From: Gyrodactylus bullatarudis
Taxonomy: Eukaryota; Platyhelminthes; Monogenea; Gyrodactylidea; Gyrodactylidae
Assembly: GCA_012064415.1 (NCBI GenBank)
Contig: SSNU01000304.1
Span: 1 to 24,946, forward strand
Length of the DNA: 24,946 nt
Direction of reading: 5' to 3'
Below, one piece after another: positions 1 to 10,161 of the stretch; positions within the stretch are counted from its first letter, which is position 1; each line of letters opens with the position of its first letter. The notes under the pieces are model-generated. The model was not told the origin of the DNA. It saw only the letters and a list, made by a program, of their open reading frames with translations, and ran no database searches. The position numbers were made by a program, and so were the translations under genes.

Positions 1-786
1 GGAAATTTGGAATTTTGGGAAATATCGTTTTTTCCAATTATCTCAGAAATTATAGTGAATTTTACAGATCTGAGCACAGATTCGGGATCAGCGCAAAATT
101 TTACACCAGAATCAGTTTTATTTTACTATTTACCGCAATTTTGAATTTTTCATGACCCTCTGTGTAATTATAGCATGAGATACAGTGATTATTCATTTAA
201 TACCTGTATATGAAATGAGATAAAACATATCATATCATATGTCATTGTTTACGTTTTGAATAGCAGATCCCTATAAGTAGATCTAGGAAAATTGGGGTGT
301 GAGATTTCTCATACACCAAAACTAGGGCACAACTGTATCTAGAAATTTTCATCTCAAATATCACACAGGTCTTATAAAAATCTGAATAGTCCATTAGTTG
401 AATAGATAAAATAAAAAGATATCTTAAAGTAGGCAAGGAATGAAAGTGAATGAAAACAAAATTCAATCAAATTCCCCAGAGACTGAAAGCTCCGTGGGAA
501 TTGTAATCAAAATTTCATTAATAAATAAGTAAAAATACTAAAACTTAATCTTCTTCCAAACTTTCGGTTGAGAGAATTCTTATTTTTCGAAAATTAACTT
601 CATTTCAGTTATATGATTTATTAATTTTTTTCTAATGATACTTTTTCTTTTCACCAGTGATATTTGAGTCTTCAACAACCAATGAGAATCGTTTTGAGAT
701 TTTACCGTAGTGAATACAACACCCTTAAATTCAAATTAAATAGATCGACTTGATCAGATGATCACCTGAAGAAAACCAAATTTTAT
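1..786. other. AT-rich non-coding stretch, no gene seen
   Basis: No convincing coding sequence on either strand. The short open frames here have no recognisable motifs and have the composition of random AT-rich DNA. If the GPCR downstream is one gene, this is either its upstream intron or flanking DNA, because the receptor's TM1-TM2 exons were not found here. Confidence 0.5.
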
Positions 787-794
787 ATGAGCAT

Positions 795-1209
795 TAGAGT
801 AATACAAAATTTTATTTTCCCGAACAATATTCTATGCCCATGAAAAATATATTTTTGAAAGTCAGAATGAAAATTTTTCATGTTTTTATATACAAAAATC
901 CCATTTTTCCTAAACTCATTAAAATTGCCTAATTTCCTAGGAAATTCTTTCAACATGTGAAAAAAGACTCAATTTTTTCAATAAGTCCTATTTTTATTTA
1001 GAATAATGCAAAAACTATTCAAAAAGCTTAATTTTGTCCTTGTAGTAAAATTCATTGAAAAAAATGGCGCGTGTTCAAAAATTGGCATTTTTAATTGAGA
1101 TTTTGTATATTTTAACAAACTCGAAAACGTATAGTTTTATAGGAAAAATGCTCAATTTCCAATTATTTTTAAAATGAGATTAAGGCTGGGAAAAGTTTTG
1201 CCTACTCTA
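795..1209. mobile_element. hAT-type MITE, 415 bp, with 8-bp target-site duplication
   Basis: The element begins TAGAGTAATACAAAATTTT and ends in the imperfect inverted complement (AAAAGTTTTGCCTACTCTA). It is flanked on both sides by the identical octamer ATGAGCAT (787-794 and 1210-1217). An 8-bp duplication plus ends of the form YARNG are the known hallmarks of hAT elements. It has no coding capacity, so it is a non-autonomous copy. A diverged relative lies at 11016-11402 in the CRELD2 intron and shares the left end, the internal blocks and the motif GAGATTAAGGCTGGG. Confidence 0.75.
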
Positions 1210-2386
1210 ATGAGCATCTTTCCAAATATTTCTAATGAATAACTCCGAGCTTAGAAAATAGATCATTTTGAGTGAGACTACGTTTTAAAAGATAATAAAA
1301 TATTCACTCGAATAATCTCCAGAATATCATGAGCGTAAAATTTATTTCATACATATTTTTACAATTGTACTTATTCTTTTATTAAAATTTAATCAGACTA
1401 TTAAAACTAATACTCTTAAAGAAGAAATTAGAATTACTTTTTTTACGGTTCAACAAAAATTTTCTTTCTAAACTTAGAGAAAACGAATATTTTAGTGATA
1501 AACGTTATATTTCGCCGGGTCTCTTCAGACTTTACCCCGGATAAATACTATCACAATGCGAATTTTTGAGCACTTTCTTTGGTGGAAATGATTTTATATC
1601 TCATTTGGGAAACAAGGGGTTGGGAGTTTTATCTTTCCTTCAGAATCAATCAGAATATTCTCGGTGAAGTTCGATATTATTATCGTTCAAAAAAACAAAT
1701 TCAAATTTTTGATGAAAAAATCAAGATTTCTGTAAAATTCATAGATTCCCAGCTTCATATCAACCAACTTTAGACTTTTCATCGACTATTTATGTTTTCC
1801 TTGTCTAATAACGATGATCTCTTTCCCAATTTGAATTCAACAAGAACCGGCTTCAGTTTCAAAAAATATCGTCAGAAAAATTTTGTAAAAGTCATAAATT
1901 CCCTAATTCATCGAGAAAAGCTTGAGAAATTCCTTTAGAAGAAAAGAAATGCTCAAGTGTTATCTATCATTAGAACTAGGAGTGATTCCCAGATTTCGAG
2001 AAAAAATTGAAGAAGATATTTTTCATCGATATTTATTTTTAATTATAATTAAAATAAGATAATTAATTTTTCAATAATTTAAGATCCTTTGAAATCAAAT
2101 CATCTCGGTATATCGTGAACACTAGTGAAATGCTTTTTGAAAAAAATTCAACAATATCTATCCAATATAAGGATCAGTTTAATCTTCAACAGTCTTTCAG
2201 TTTTTCTTTATTGAATAAAACAAAACTTACCCATCGTGGTTTATCACATCAATGGATGAGAAATTTAATTCTGAATGATAGATAGAATACAACTTTTTTG
2301 GGAAAAATTATCACTATTTTTTGAAAATTAATCAAGTTCTGTGTTTTCTTCGAAGTAAAATTTAATTCAATTCAAATTATTTTCAG
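1210..2386. other. Non-coding stretch upstream of the first visible GPCR exon
   Basis: No gene was recognised. It contains one copy of a dispersed repeat family (1606-1845), listed separately. A small GC-rich patch near 1515-1541 could form a short imperfect stem (CCGGGT / ACCCCGG) but matches no RNA family I know. The stretch ends in a T-rich acceptor, TTTCAG, at 2381-2386. Confidence 0.5.
1606..1845. repeat. Dispersed repeat, copy 1 (three modules)
   Basis: Module a (about 1606-1690, containing ACAAGGGGTTGGGAGTT), module b (about 1705-1765, TTGATGAAAAAATC then TTCTGTAAAATTCATAGATTC) and module c (about 1797-1845, TTCCTTGTCTAAT) all recur at 5278-5530. There module a is inverted and moved between b and c. 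A further b-like copy lies near 2940-3030. A 64-codon open frame across copy 1 is a by-product of the repeat. Confidence 0.6.
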
Positions 2387-5300
2387 GATATCCATGGGGA
2401 GCAACTATATGTTCTCTGATACCATTTCTACATGCGACCACAATCAGTGCATCTTCTTATACTCTGGCAGTTATTGCATTGGACAGGTAATTCAAAATAA
2501 AAATACATCGAATAAAATGTCTGAAAAAAATAAACTCTTTTGATCATCTTCTAATTGCTAATTTTCTATGTAGCATGAAGATTCTGATACTGATCAAGAT
2601 TAGACGAAGAATCCAAATTTGGCCATAGAGGTTTAGAGAAACTCAAGATTTTCAAGAAAAAAGGTAGACTTAAAAATATTCCCCTTCGTGATAATTGAAA
2701 AATTCAGACTAATCGAATTTCCATAATGATGACGCATTTCTTTAAACTTCATTGGCCAAATTTAGGTCCTTAGTCTAATTTTGATCCGTACCAGTATCAG
2801 AATGCTCTAAATCTCGATGGAAAAATTACGGCATTTTCGAAACTCGTAAAATAGCCTGATTCAATTTTTTTTCAGCAATATTTCTATATCATGGGCTCAT
2901 TCGATCGAATGATTCAAAAAACATGTTTTTTCTTGGCTATTGGGAAAAAGATCAAGTTTTTTGTAAAACTGGTAAATTCTCATCTTCATGTCAATTAGGT
3001 TCACTTCTTGATCCATAATTTAGACTCTTGATTATTTTCAAATCCTATAATGTAAATAAATAATATTTTCATTTAGATATTTAGCTATTTGTAAGCCATT
3101 GAAAAGGTTTATCAACTCATATCGGGCTAAGATAATCATTGCGGTTATATGGTTGTTATCGATGGGTGTTAGTTCTCCATGGCCGCACAATTTCAAGTTT
3201 TCAGATTCTGAGCATAGCTGCAATGAGAGCTGGCCAAAGGATCAATACGAAGTTGCATACTTTTTCATTGTTATATTTTTCTTTATATTCTTCGGACCAC
3301 TTAGTTTCATTGCATTTTGCTACTTTTTCCTGGCTCTGAACATTTACAAGCGTACCAAAGCAATAAAAACTGAGAACAATATTCTTAACCAAGATCAGAA
3401 TGTTCCTACAATTTCCCAGAAATCAAATAAGAAATCCAGCATTCTCAATATTCCGTGGGATTTCAGTTCAAAATACAGGCAAGTCCTTCAAGTTTCACTT
3501 GATTTACATTACATGTTGTTGTCTTTTCTTTCTGAACTGATGTCAAAAATAGGTTTTCCTAACATGTAAAATGAAAACATAGTTAGTAGAGAAACGCTTT
3601 CCTTCTTTAATGAATAGTGCAGCACCTATACTTACAAAGGTTAACTAGAAATATTTCATTCTAGGTGCTTAGGTAATATATCCCACAGGAACGTCTTATT
3701 TAGTAATGGATTAGGCATTAGGTTCAAATACCAGGTTATGGCATAATGACGAGTCCAAAAGAGGATGAAACGCGCGTGTATGTCTACCATATATGTATAC
3801 TAAGATTATTTTTAAATGCTTTGTGAGTTTCTTTCGTACCAATCTCGGTGGGATCCATTAGTAAGCTGTAACATTCAGCGACATGGGCTAATCTATTACC
3901 AAATAAGACGTTCCTGTGGGATATTTTACCTAAGCACCTAGAATGAAATATTTCTAGTTAACTCTCATAATGATATTATTTATTCACACGTAGAAGTATA
4001 TTCAGGATCCTATTGAATATGTATTTCAGAATAACTAAAAGTTTGTGGAGTGCAAAGTTTGAATTTTCTGTGTGGTAGAATTTGAAATTATTTTATATAA
4101 ATAATCTGAGAGTTTACAGCAAAACCTTGCGCTTTATTCAACTTTTCTAATACCCTTTCAAATTCCCATGACGATTTGTAATTCAGAATTTTTCGATCAA
4201 AGAGGAATTTTTTGTTAAAAGTTCGTAAAATTAAAAAGCATTTTCATTCATTGATTTTCATCGGACATTAGTGCGCCTTACTCTTTTTGAATGTTGAGAT
4301 ATTACCCATCTAGAATTTTATCTTGGTAAAGTCAGTAAGAAAATGCGACCTTTGGTTTCGATCGCAATTTCGTGGAAAAAAATTTTTGGAATGAACCATT
4401 AAATTTCTCCTCTCATACTATCATCAAGCAAACAATCATAATATGAAAATTTATAAACTTTTATTTTTTAAACTCAAGTTTCTAATGAAGAAAAGTATAT
4501 TTTTCTAACTTGACGTAGCATAATTCCTACTCTTGCACATTTCAATACGATTGACTTAAGATATTTTAAATTATCTTTTTTTTTGCTCAACGATTTTATA
4601 ATAAAAACAGTTTTGAAAATGTGAAATTTTTTATCAACTTAATTGTTTTTAGTTAGTCGATATGAAGTTAGGATCCAATGATATTTAGAGAAATCCCAAT
4701 TTCTTCATAAGAAATTCGATTATGTTTAAGATTTTAAGTCCAGACACGATGCCAAAATCCTCTTCTCTGAACTTTGAGTTTAAATTTTTTTATTGATTTG
4801 AAAGTGAAAAAGTGACCAGAAGATATTTTTCAGCCTCAGAGTTAGACAAAACAGTCAAGTATACTAAGCTTGATATAATGATTCACCTCATTATCGTTTG
4901 GGAGCAGTATTTCGATTTCTTGATAATTTTCACCACTTGAAATTTCGATTATCAAAGATCTATGAAAAATGGTCTCTTACGTAGAGTTTTTGTTGAATTC
5001 AAAGTGTGAAAGGGATCATCAGAATCATCATTAGACAAGGAAAACATAAATAGTCGTTGAGAAGTCTATATTAATAAACTAAGGATGATCCAAGATCAGT
5101 TTTAATTGACGGTTCATTCAAAAATTTCATCTCAAAGTTCAAAAAATGGGAATTTGTCGCTAACTCTTGATTTGAAATATGCAATAAATTTCTTAAAAAT
5201 TGATTTCATATTAAATTTTCAGAATTTTTTCTCCATATTTTGAAAGTGGGCCTTATGATCTGGATCAAATTCGATTTTCTTGATGAAAAAAATGAGTTTT

Positions 5301-8300
5301 GTAAAACCTATAAATTCCAATCTTCGTATTATCTAGCTTATATAAATCACTTTATTTTTTTTAACGATAATATTATCGAACTTCATCAGAAATATTCTGA
5401 TTGATTCTGAATGAAAGATGGAACTCCCAACCCCTTGTTTCTCTTACAAAACATTAATGCTAATATTCGGCTTCCTTGTCTAATCAGGATTCTATAGAAC
5501 ATCTTTCGATCACCCTTTCGATTTCAAATCAATAAAGATTTCAGAGAGAAGATGATGCTAATTGATAAAAAGAATATATCTGGGATATCTGGATCAATCT
5601 GGGTCGTTTCTATTTGTAGGTTTTCTTCAATAAAAGCTATTTCAGCCTCCAAATATACCTTAAGTGTATCTCATATAGATGATGTATGGGTATATGTACA
5701 ATATATACTGTGTATAATACACTTCACATAGACTTGAACAAATCTTCATTTTTGGTTCACCCCAGAAGTGAAGATACTCATACTTAATTTCATTGTATTT
5801 TAATATTTCTACTTTATAGTAGAGGGTCAATCAATTTTTATCGAGTTGGTTATTATTAGAGAATAAATTGTACAGGTTTTTCAAATTTAGAGCTCAAATG
5901 GATAAAAATTAATTTATCAAGTGCAGATCTTGGTAATTTTCTTTTTGTTAAAAGATACAAACTCATTTTTAATAATCAAGATATTCAGAATACTTCAATA
6001 TGATGCATAGAATAGATGCATAATTTGATAATAATCAAGAAATGCTTATTCCGAATCTAAATTTAGCCATTTAATTAATATGGCTGCCAAATGTTTGTTC
6101 TCTCTCAAACGAGACGATTCCATATTTGTAATCAATATATTTTATAGTGATTCAAGTACAAAATCGAAGCAAATGATTTTAATGTGCAGTGGTGGTGTTA
6201 ATCGAAATCAAACTTATAAAATTGTCAAAATGCTCGCCATAGTTGTTGTACTATTTACATTGTTATGGTCACCATTGATGATAACTCTGGCTGTTTACAA
6301 ATTTATCACAATTGACCCACTCCCAACATTGATTCCAATCTGTCAATTTTTGGGGTCGTTAAACTCATGCGTTAACCCATGGATATATTTCTTCTACAGT
6401 AAGCGATATCGTAGAAGTTTCCTCAAAATATTCCGATGTCTATCACAGACAAATACCAAACAATCCATTACAAGGAACAACGTGAGTCTATCCAGGGGTT
6501 GTCTATAGATGACCTACCATGTTATTAAAGTCATCAAGAAAAAATTTATTTCAGACTATTAAATATATACAGCTGAACTAAGCTACATCTTATTGAGTTA
6601 ACCCAATATTTTTGTGACTCACATTCAATCTCCTGTCTGTCTTATGGTTTGAGAATACGCTGATCACTATTAGCCTCAAAAAGTATTACAATGCTTATTT
6701 TAACCAGCTACTCCCCTCTGTTATGAGGATCATTTAAAACTATAATTTTTTCTCCTATATCATCAGGGTTCAAAGTTATAAGGTCTTAAAATGTATGATT
6801 TTGAAGATAACGTATTAAAATAATACTTTAATATGGAATTATATTTCATCCATATCAATGAACACGATCCTCATTTTTTGAGGTAGAGAGATGATTTTCA
6901 TTGCTGAACGATTTGCTAAGTTCAAAAATAACTCTGATGATTCTGAAAACATCTCGAGTTTTTATTCGGTTTATTTGTAAGTAGTTCTTGTTAGACATTT
7001 TTTGTAAATTCGCGATAGAGTAAAAAATTAAAAAACCGAAAAATAATAGACCTTAAAAAACTATTTTTAGGCATTATTTTTTGAGGCTCTACTGATTACG
7101 AATTTTAATTAAATTTTGGTTCAAGAGTTATCGATCAAAAATTATGTCATATTTTGATCCAAAAATTGGCTATCTTTGAAGCTTTAGCAGATAGATTCCG
7201 GCGATTGCATACTTGAATTGTAGTCATTTTTCATCAAGAATAAGATTTATTTCTAAATTTGCCCAATAAAATCAAAAATCAGTTCATCAGCTGATCGGCT
7301 GACGTCAGCATCAGCTTTTTGCCGACCTTACTATATGTAGCCCGTTGGCACGTTCAGCATAGCCTTTTGTTTGAGTTTTATGGACATTTCAGATTTAATC
7401 TCAACCACACTCAGAATGTCAATTTTTCTTTCTATTTTCGTAATCGGCCTTTTTTGCCAAAAAAATTCAATAGCATCTTATGGTGTTATATAAGAGTCGA
7501 TTATAAACATGAGAGGATGTTTTCGGTCCGAAGGATTTTCATTCTATTTCTACAGTCTACATGATTGAAACTGATCCTTGTCCCTTGTTGTAATAATCCT
7601 CTTGTGATCATCTTATTTTCATTAACAATATACAGATGTATATTTCATAATTACAAATTTATACAATACAAATTAGATAATGAAAGCAGTTCATATATTG
7701 CAATATATATACAATTGTGTACAGTTGTATATTCAATGGGATTACTATAAAAAATATTCTTTCTTAAATGAAATATGATACATTAATTGATTGACCAAGA
7801 AAATCTCGTTGACTATTTTTTGGAGAATTTTTAAAATGAAACGCATGTAACTGTTACTGGGGGAGATCCTTGAGAGTTTAATATTTTATTATATCATTTT
7901 TTTATATTTGTAACTTGATTAGTTTTGTTGATTTCTGGACGAATTAAACTTTAAATTCAAGCCCAAAATGTGAACCTGCAGATAGTTGGATATTTTCACA
8001 GCTACATGAATTTTGTATGCTCTGTAATAGGGCTATTTTCAAGACCTTTCAAATTAGGGATTTAAAATTTGAGCTTTTATCATCAAATTTTACAAAATAC
8101 AAAATATTTCTCATCAAGTAGACTGGAAAACAAAACATTATGGATGAAAAATGCTGATAAGTTGTTAAAATTTCTAAAAAAGCAATCTAACGGAAATTAG
8201 GAAAATTTCCTACATTGTTCCGCTGAGTATCATAAAGTTTATTTTTTTGCTGATTGAATTTTTCAATCTTTACACTATGTTTGTAAAGAGCTTTATTGGA

Positions 8301-8688
8301 TTTTTATTTCTACAAAAATATCTGATGTTAAAATTGCTCAGTTTAGCTTGGAAAATATTAGTATAGTATGATAGATTTTTTTGAAAAAATAACCTGAAAT
8401 GATACTGTTCAGGAAATTTTCCTAACCATTGATACCGTAAGTGAAAGGATATATTATACTGTTTCTGGTGGTGAGTTGGAACTCATTTTGAGGATTTGAA
8501 GACAAGACGAATAAGAGATTAATCACTAATTATTATTAGTAAAGACCCCTTGCTGATCGACTGTATTTTAAAAAACTCCTGATACAATGTAGACATAATA
8601 ATTTTATTGAATTTTAAAGTGATTGTATTTTATTTCCTAGCGAAAAGATGACAAAAGCAAAGCATTTCCTTCCAATACGATCAAATGA
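2387..8688 (+). CDS. Class A (rhodopsin-like) peptide-type GPCR, 5' partial, 4 exons
   Basis: Exons are 2387-2486, 3077-3478, 6190-6481 and 8641-8688, and all phases agree. The first visible exon holds a WG..C loop and TM3, ending in DR. The second completes DRYLAI and carries TM4, an extracellular-loop-2 Cys, TM5 and intracellular loop 3. The third carries TM6 (FTLLWSP, a variant of the usual CWxP) and TM7 with NPWIY and a basic helix 8. The last exon adds 15 residues and a stop. The N-terminus, TM1 and TM2 lie outside the window. The receptor couples an extracellular ligand to G proteins at the plasma membrane. Sequence style suggests a neuropeptide receptor, but I cannot name the ligand. 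The second exon ends at a GC donor (AG|GCAAGT). The last exon is the least certain part: without it the frame stops at 6508. Confidence 0.85.
2579..2803. repeat. Long imperfect inverted repeat (hairpin element) in GPCR intron
   Basis: Arm 1 (2579-2625) and arm 2 (2751-2803) are reverse complements with a few mismatches and small gaps. They share ATTCTGATACTG, GATCAA.ATTAGAC and AAATTTGGCCA. About 125 bp separates them. There is no coding capacity and no clear target-site duplication. It looks like a foldback/MITE relic, and in the pre-mRNA it would form a hairpin between two receptor exons. Confidence 0.7.
3645..3957. mobile_element. MITE with 72-bp terminal inverted repeats and TTAA flanks (piggyBac-like)
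   Basis: The left arm (3645-3716, starting CTAGAAATATTTCATTCTAG) is nearly identical to the reverse complement of the right arm (3887-3957). The element is bounded on both sides by TTAA (3641-3644 and 3958-3961). TTAA duplications are the known signature of piggyBac-superfamily insertion, and the CTAGAAA-like end is compatible with that. The interior has no transposase. High arm identity suggests a fairly young copy. It sits in the 2.7-kb GPCR intron. Confidence 0.8.
3963..5277. other. Intron DNA without recognisable content
   Basis: This is part of the large GPCR intron (3479-6189). No exon-like open frame, RNA gene or clear repeat was recognised. Confidence 0.5.
5278..5530. repeat. Dispersed repeat, copy 2 (rearranged modules)
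   Basis: Module b-like sequence (5278-5335) is followed by module a in reverse orientation (about 5362-5450, containing AACTCCCAACCCCTTGT) and by module c (from about 5468, CTTCCTTGTCTAATC). It is the counterpart of 1606-1845, with the middle block inverted relative to its neighbours. Confidence 0.6.
6482..8640 (+). other. Last GPCR intron (2.16 kb)
   Basis: The donor is GTGAGT and the acceptor is TTTTATTTCCTAG. Apart from the palindromic CRE-like site at 7290-7315 and a short signal-peptide-like open frame at 7416-7493, I see no gene here. Confidence 0.5.
7290..7315. promoter_or_regulatory. Palindromic cluster with a perfect CRE (TGACGTCA)
   Basis: The centre is a perfect 12-bp palindrome, GCTGACGTCAGC (7298-7309), which contains the full CRE octamer bound by CREB/ATF factors. 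It is bracketed by inverted arms GCTGAT (7290-7295) and ATCAGC (7310-7315). The block is markedly more GC-rich than its surroundings. Whether it is used as an enhancer or promoter element is inference. Confidence 0.35.
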
Positions 8689-8921
8689 GCATTTTGAATC
8701 TTCAAATCCATCATCCCTCCAGACATATAATTCCCTCATGTTACAATCATTGTAATGTAACTTGTTACATTTATTTCTAAACTTGTCCAACGTTCAAACA
8801 TATATTACAGATAACTCCAATGAGAAAATGTTTGAGAATTCAAACAAGAAATCCAACAAAAAGCATCAAGATTTGAATATACTACATCCAAGAGAAGTTA
8901 GGTCAAATCAGAAAAAGGAAA

Positions 8922-8927
8922 AATAAA
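8922..8927 (+). terminator. Polyadenylation signal AATAAA for the GPCR
   Basis: A canonical AATAAA lies 233 nt after the proposed GPCR stop codon and is followed by a T-rich tract. It supports 8641-8688 as the terminal exon. Confidence 0.5.
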
Positions 8928-8963
8928 ATATTTTTTGTAATCGATAGTACATTTTTTTCATTT

Positions 8964-9540
8964 TTGCCGCAAATCATCAAATTTTCCAAATCATCATTAT
9001 CTTTAAGAATTAAGTCATTAGTGCTCACACACTTTGACTATATCTCATCCTTATTAATAAACTTGACCAATGACCAAGCCAGGAGAATCGACCAAAGTAG
9101 ATTTCTTTATTCTATTTTTCCTGAACTTAATTCATACAATGCTCGCATCCCGGCGTCTGGCCTCAATCCTTTATGGGTCCGCCGTTATGCATTCATTATA
9201 AAATGATTCTCTGTATCTTCAATTAAAATTGAACGATCCCATAAAATAAGAAATACTACTAATGAAAATAACTATTTATAACTGTTTATAAAAACTTGAT
9301 GAGAAATATGAGTTGTCAAATTGTGACAACCTCAACTCCATAGTGTTACGAAACATATCCGATCTAACCTCTCCTATATGCTGATCTTCATTAAGTAGAA
9401 GTAACTAGGTAATTTTCGATTTAATTTTACAGATCAACTGCCAACACCAATTCAATTGCAATCAAAAAACTCATTTATGATTCATGTTACTTCCGTGACT
9501 TTAAACCAACGCAAGATCTAATATTTGCTTAATATTCTAT
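8964..9540 (+). pseudogene. Decayed non-LTR retrotransposon (LINE) reverse-transcriptase tail
   Basis: The translation from 8964 contains RIKSLVLTHFDY, then about 30 residues later a region ending LNPLWVRRYAFI. This resembles the conserved post-RT segment of LINE polyproteins (a hydrophobic 'lv.p.fDY' block followed by 'L.WL...RR'). A second in-line piece in another frame at about 9431-9532 reads IAIKKLIYD...FRDFKPT, like the extreme C-terminus of such proteins. Frameshifts and stops separate the parts, so it is dead. The clade cannot be assigned. Confidence 0.5.
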
Positions 9541-10129
9541 TATTATTTTATATACCTTTATTTTCTTCAATATAGATTTTATTTCTAAAAAAATCAACTT
9601 TTTTAACAATCACACTAGTTTGGTTATTCTCTTCTGCTCACAAAATATACGTATTCCTTTTTGAAATAAAAATTTTACGATTAACTTTACTGCTCATAAC
9701 TAGGTTTTGAAGTTGGAATACTCGGTGTGAAGAAAAAGTATTTTTCAAAGGAAAAATTAAATGAAATTCTACAGTTCCATATCGGGATTACCGAAAGCAG
9801 TAAGAAATTTTTCCTAAAGAATCCTTGAAGAGAAAAATTGTACTTGAACATGGCTCAAAATCTATGGATCGTAGCTCAAAGTGGGTCGTAGCAAATACTT
9901 TTCCCCTTCAGTTTGTATTTTTTATTTCTATTCATAAAAAAATAACAAAACTATGAGATAGAATTTTAGACATTAAAAGTGTTGAAAATCAATTTTTTCA
10001 CACCCAACTGTACCAAATTTAATTGTTTTTTCACGACTATGCTTGTTTAAACAAATTTGTAGCTTTAATCATATAAACTTCTTCAATTTTACATTATTTT
10101 TAAAAGAAAACTCCCAAGGTTTATTTAAA
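9541..10129. other. Intergenic DNA, nothing recognised
   Basis: AT-rich spacer between the LINE remnant and the 3' end of CRELD2. No coding, RNA or repeat signal was recognised. Confidence 0.5.
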
Positions 10130-10135
10130 AATAGA
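10130..10135 (-). terminator. Polyadenylation signal AATAAA for CRELD2
   Basis: Reverse-strand AATAAA, 27 nt downstream of the CRELD2 stop codon. Its position fits the proposed 23-bp terminal exon. Confidence 0.6.
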
Positions 10136-10161
10136 TATATTATTATTTCTTTAAAAAAATT

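Noticed and set aside
242..466. 74-codon open frame on the - strand
   Set aside because: No motif, no splice-site or codon signature, and the composition of random AT-rich DNA.
1515..1541. GC-rich patch that might be a tRNA or structured RNA
   Set aside because: Only a six-base imperfect stem; no tRNA arms or A/B boxes.
1579..1773. 64-codon open frame on the + strand
   Set aside because: Lies within a dispersed repeat whose other copy is inverted and has no matching frame.
3479..3569. Extension of the GPCR loop exon to a stop at 3569
   Set aside because: A consensus GC donor at 3478/3479 joins the TM6 exon in the right phase; the extension has no receptor-like sequence.
6482..6508. GPCR ending by read-through at 6508
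   Set aside because: A GTGAGT donor at 6482 and a phase-0 terminal exon at 8641 with downstream AATAAA fit better, though the shorter end is not excluded.
7565..7750. 61-codon open frame on the + strand
   Set aside because: No domain, and low-complexity AT-rich content. It lies in the last GPCR intron.
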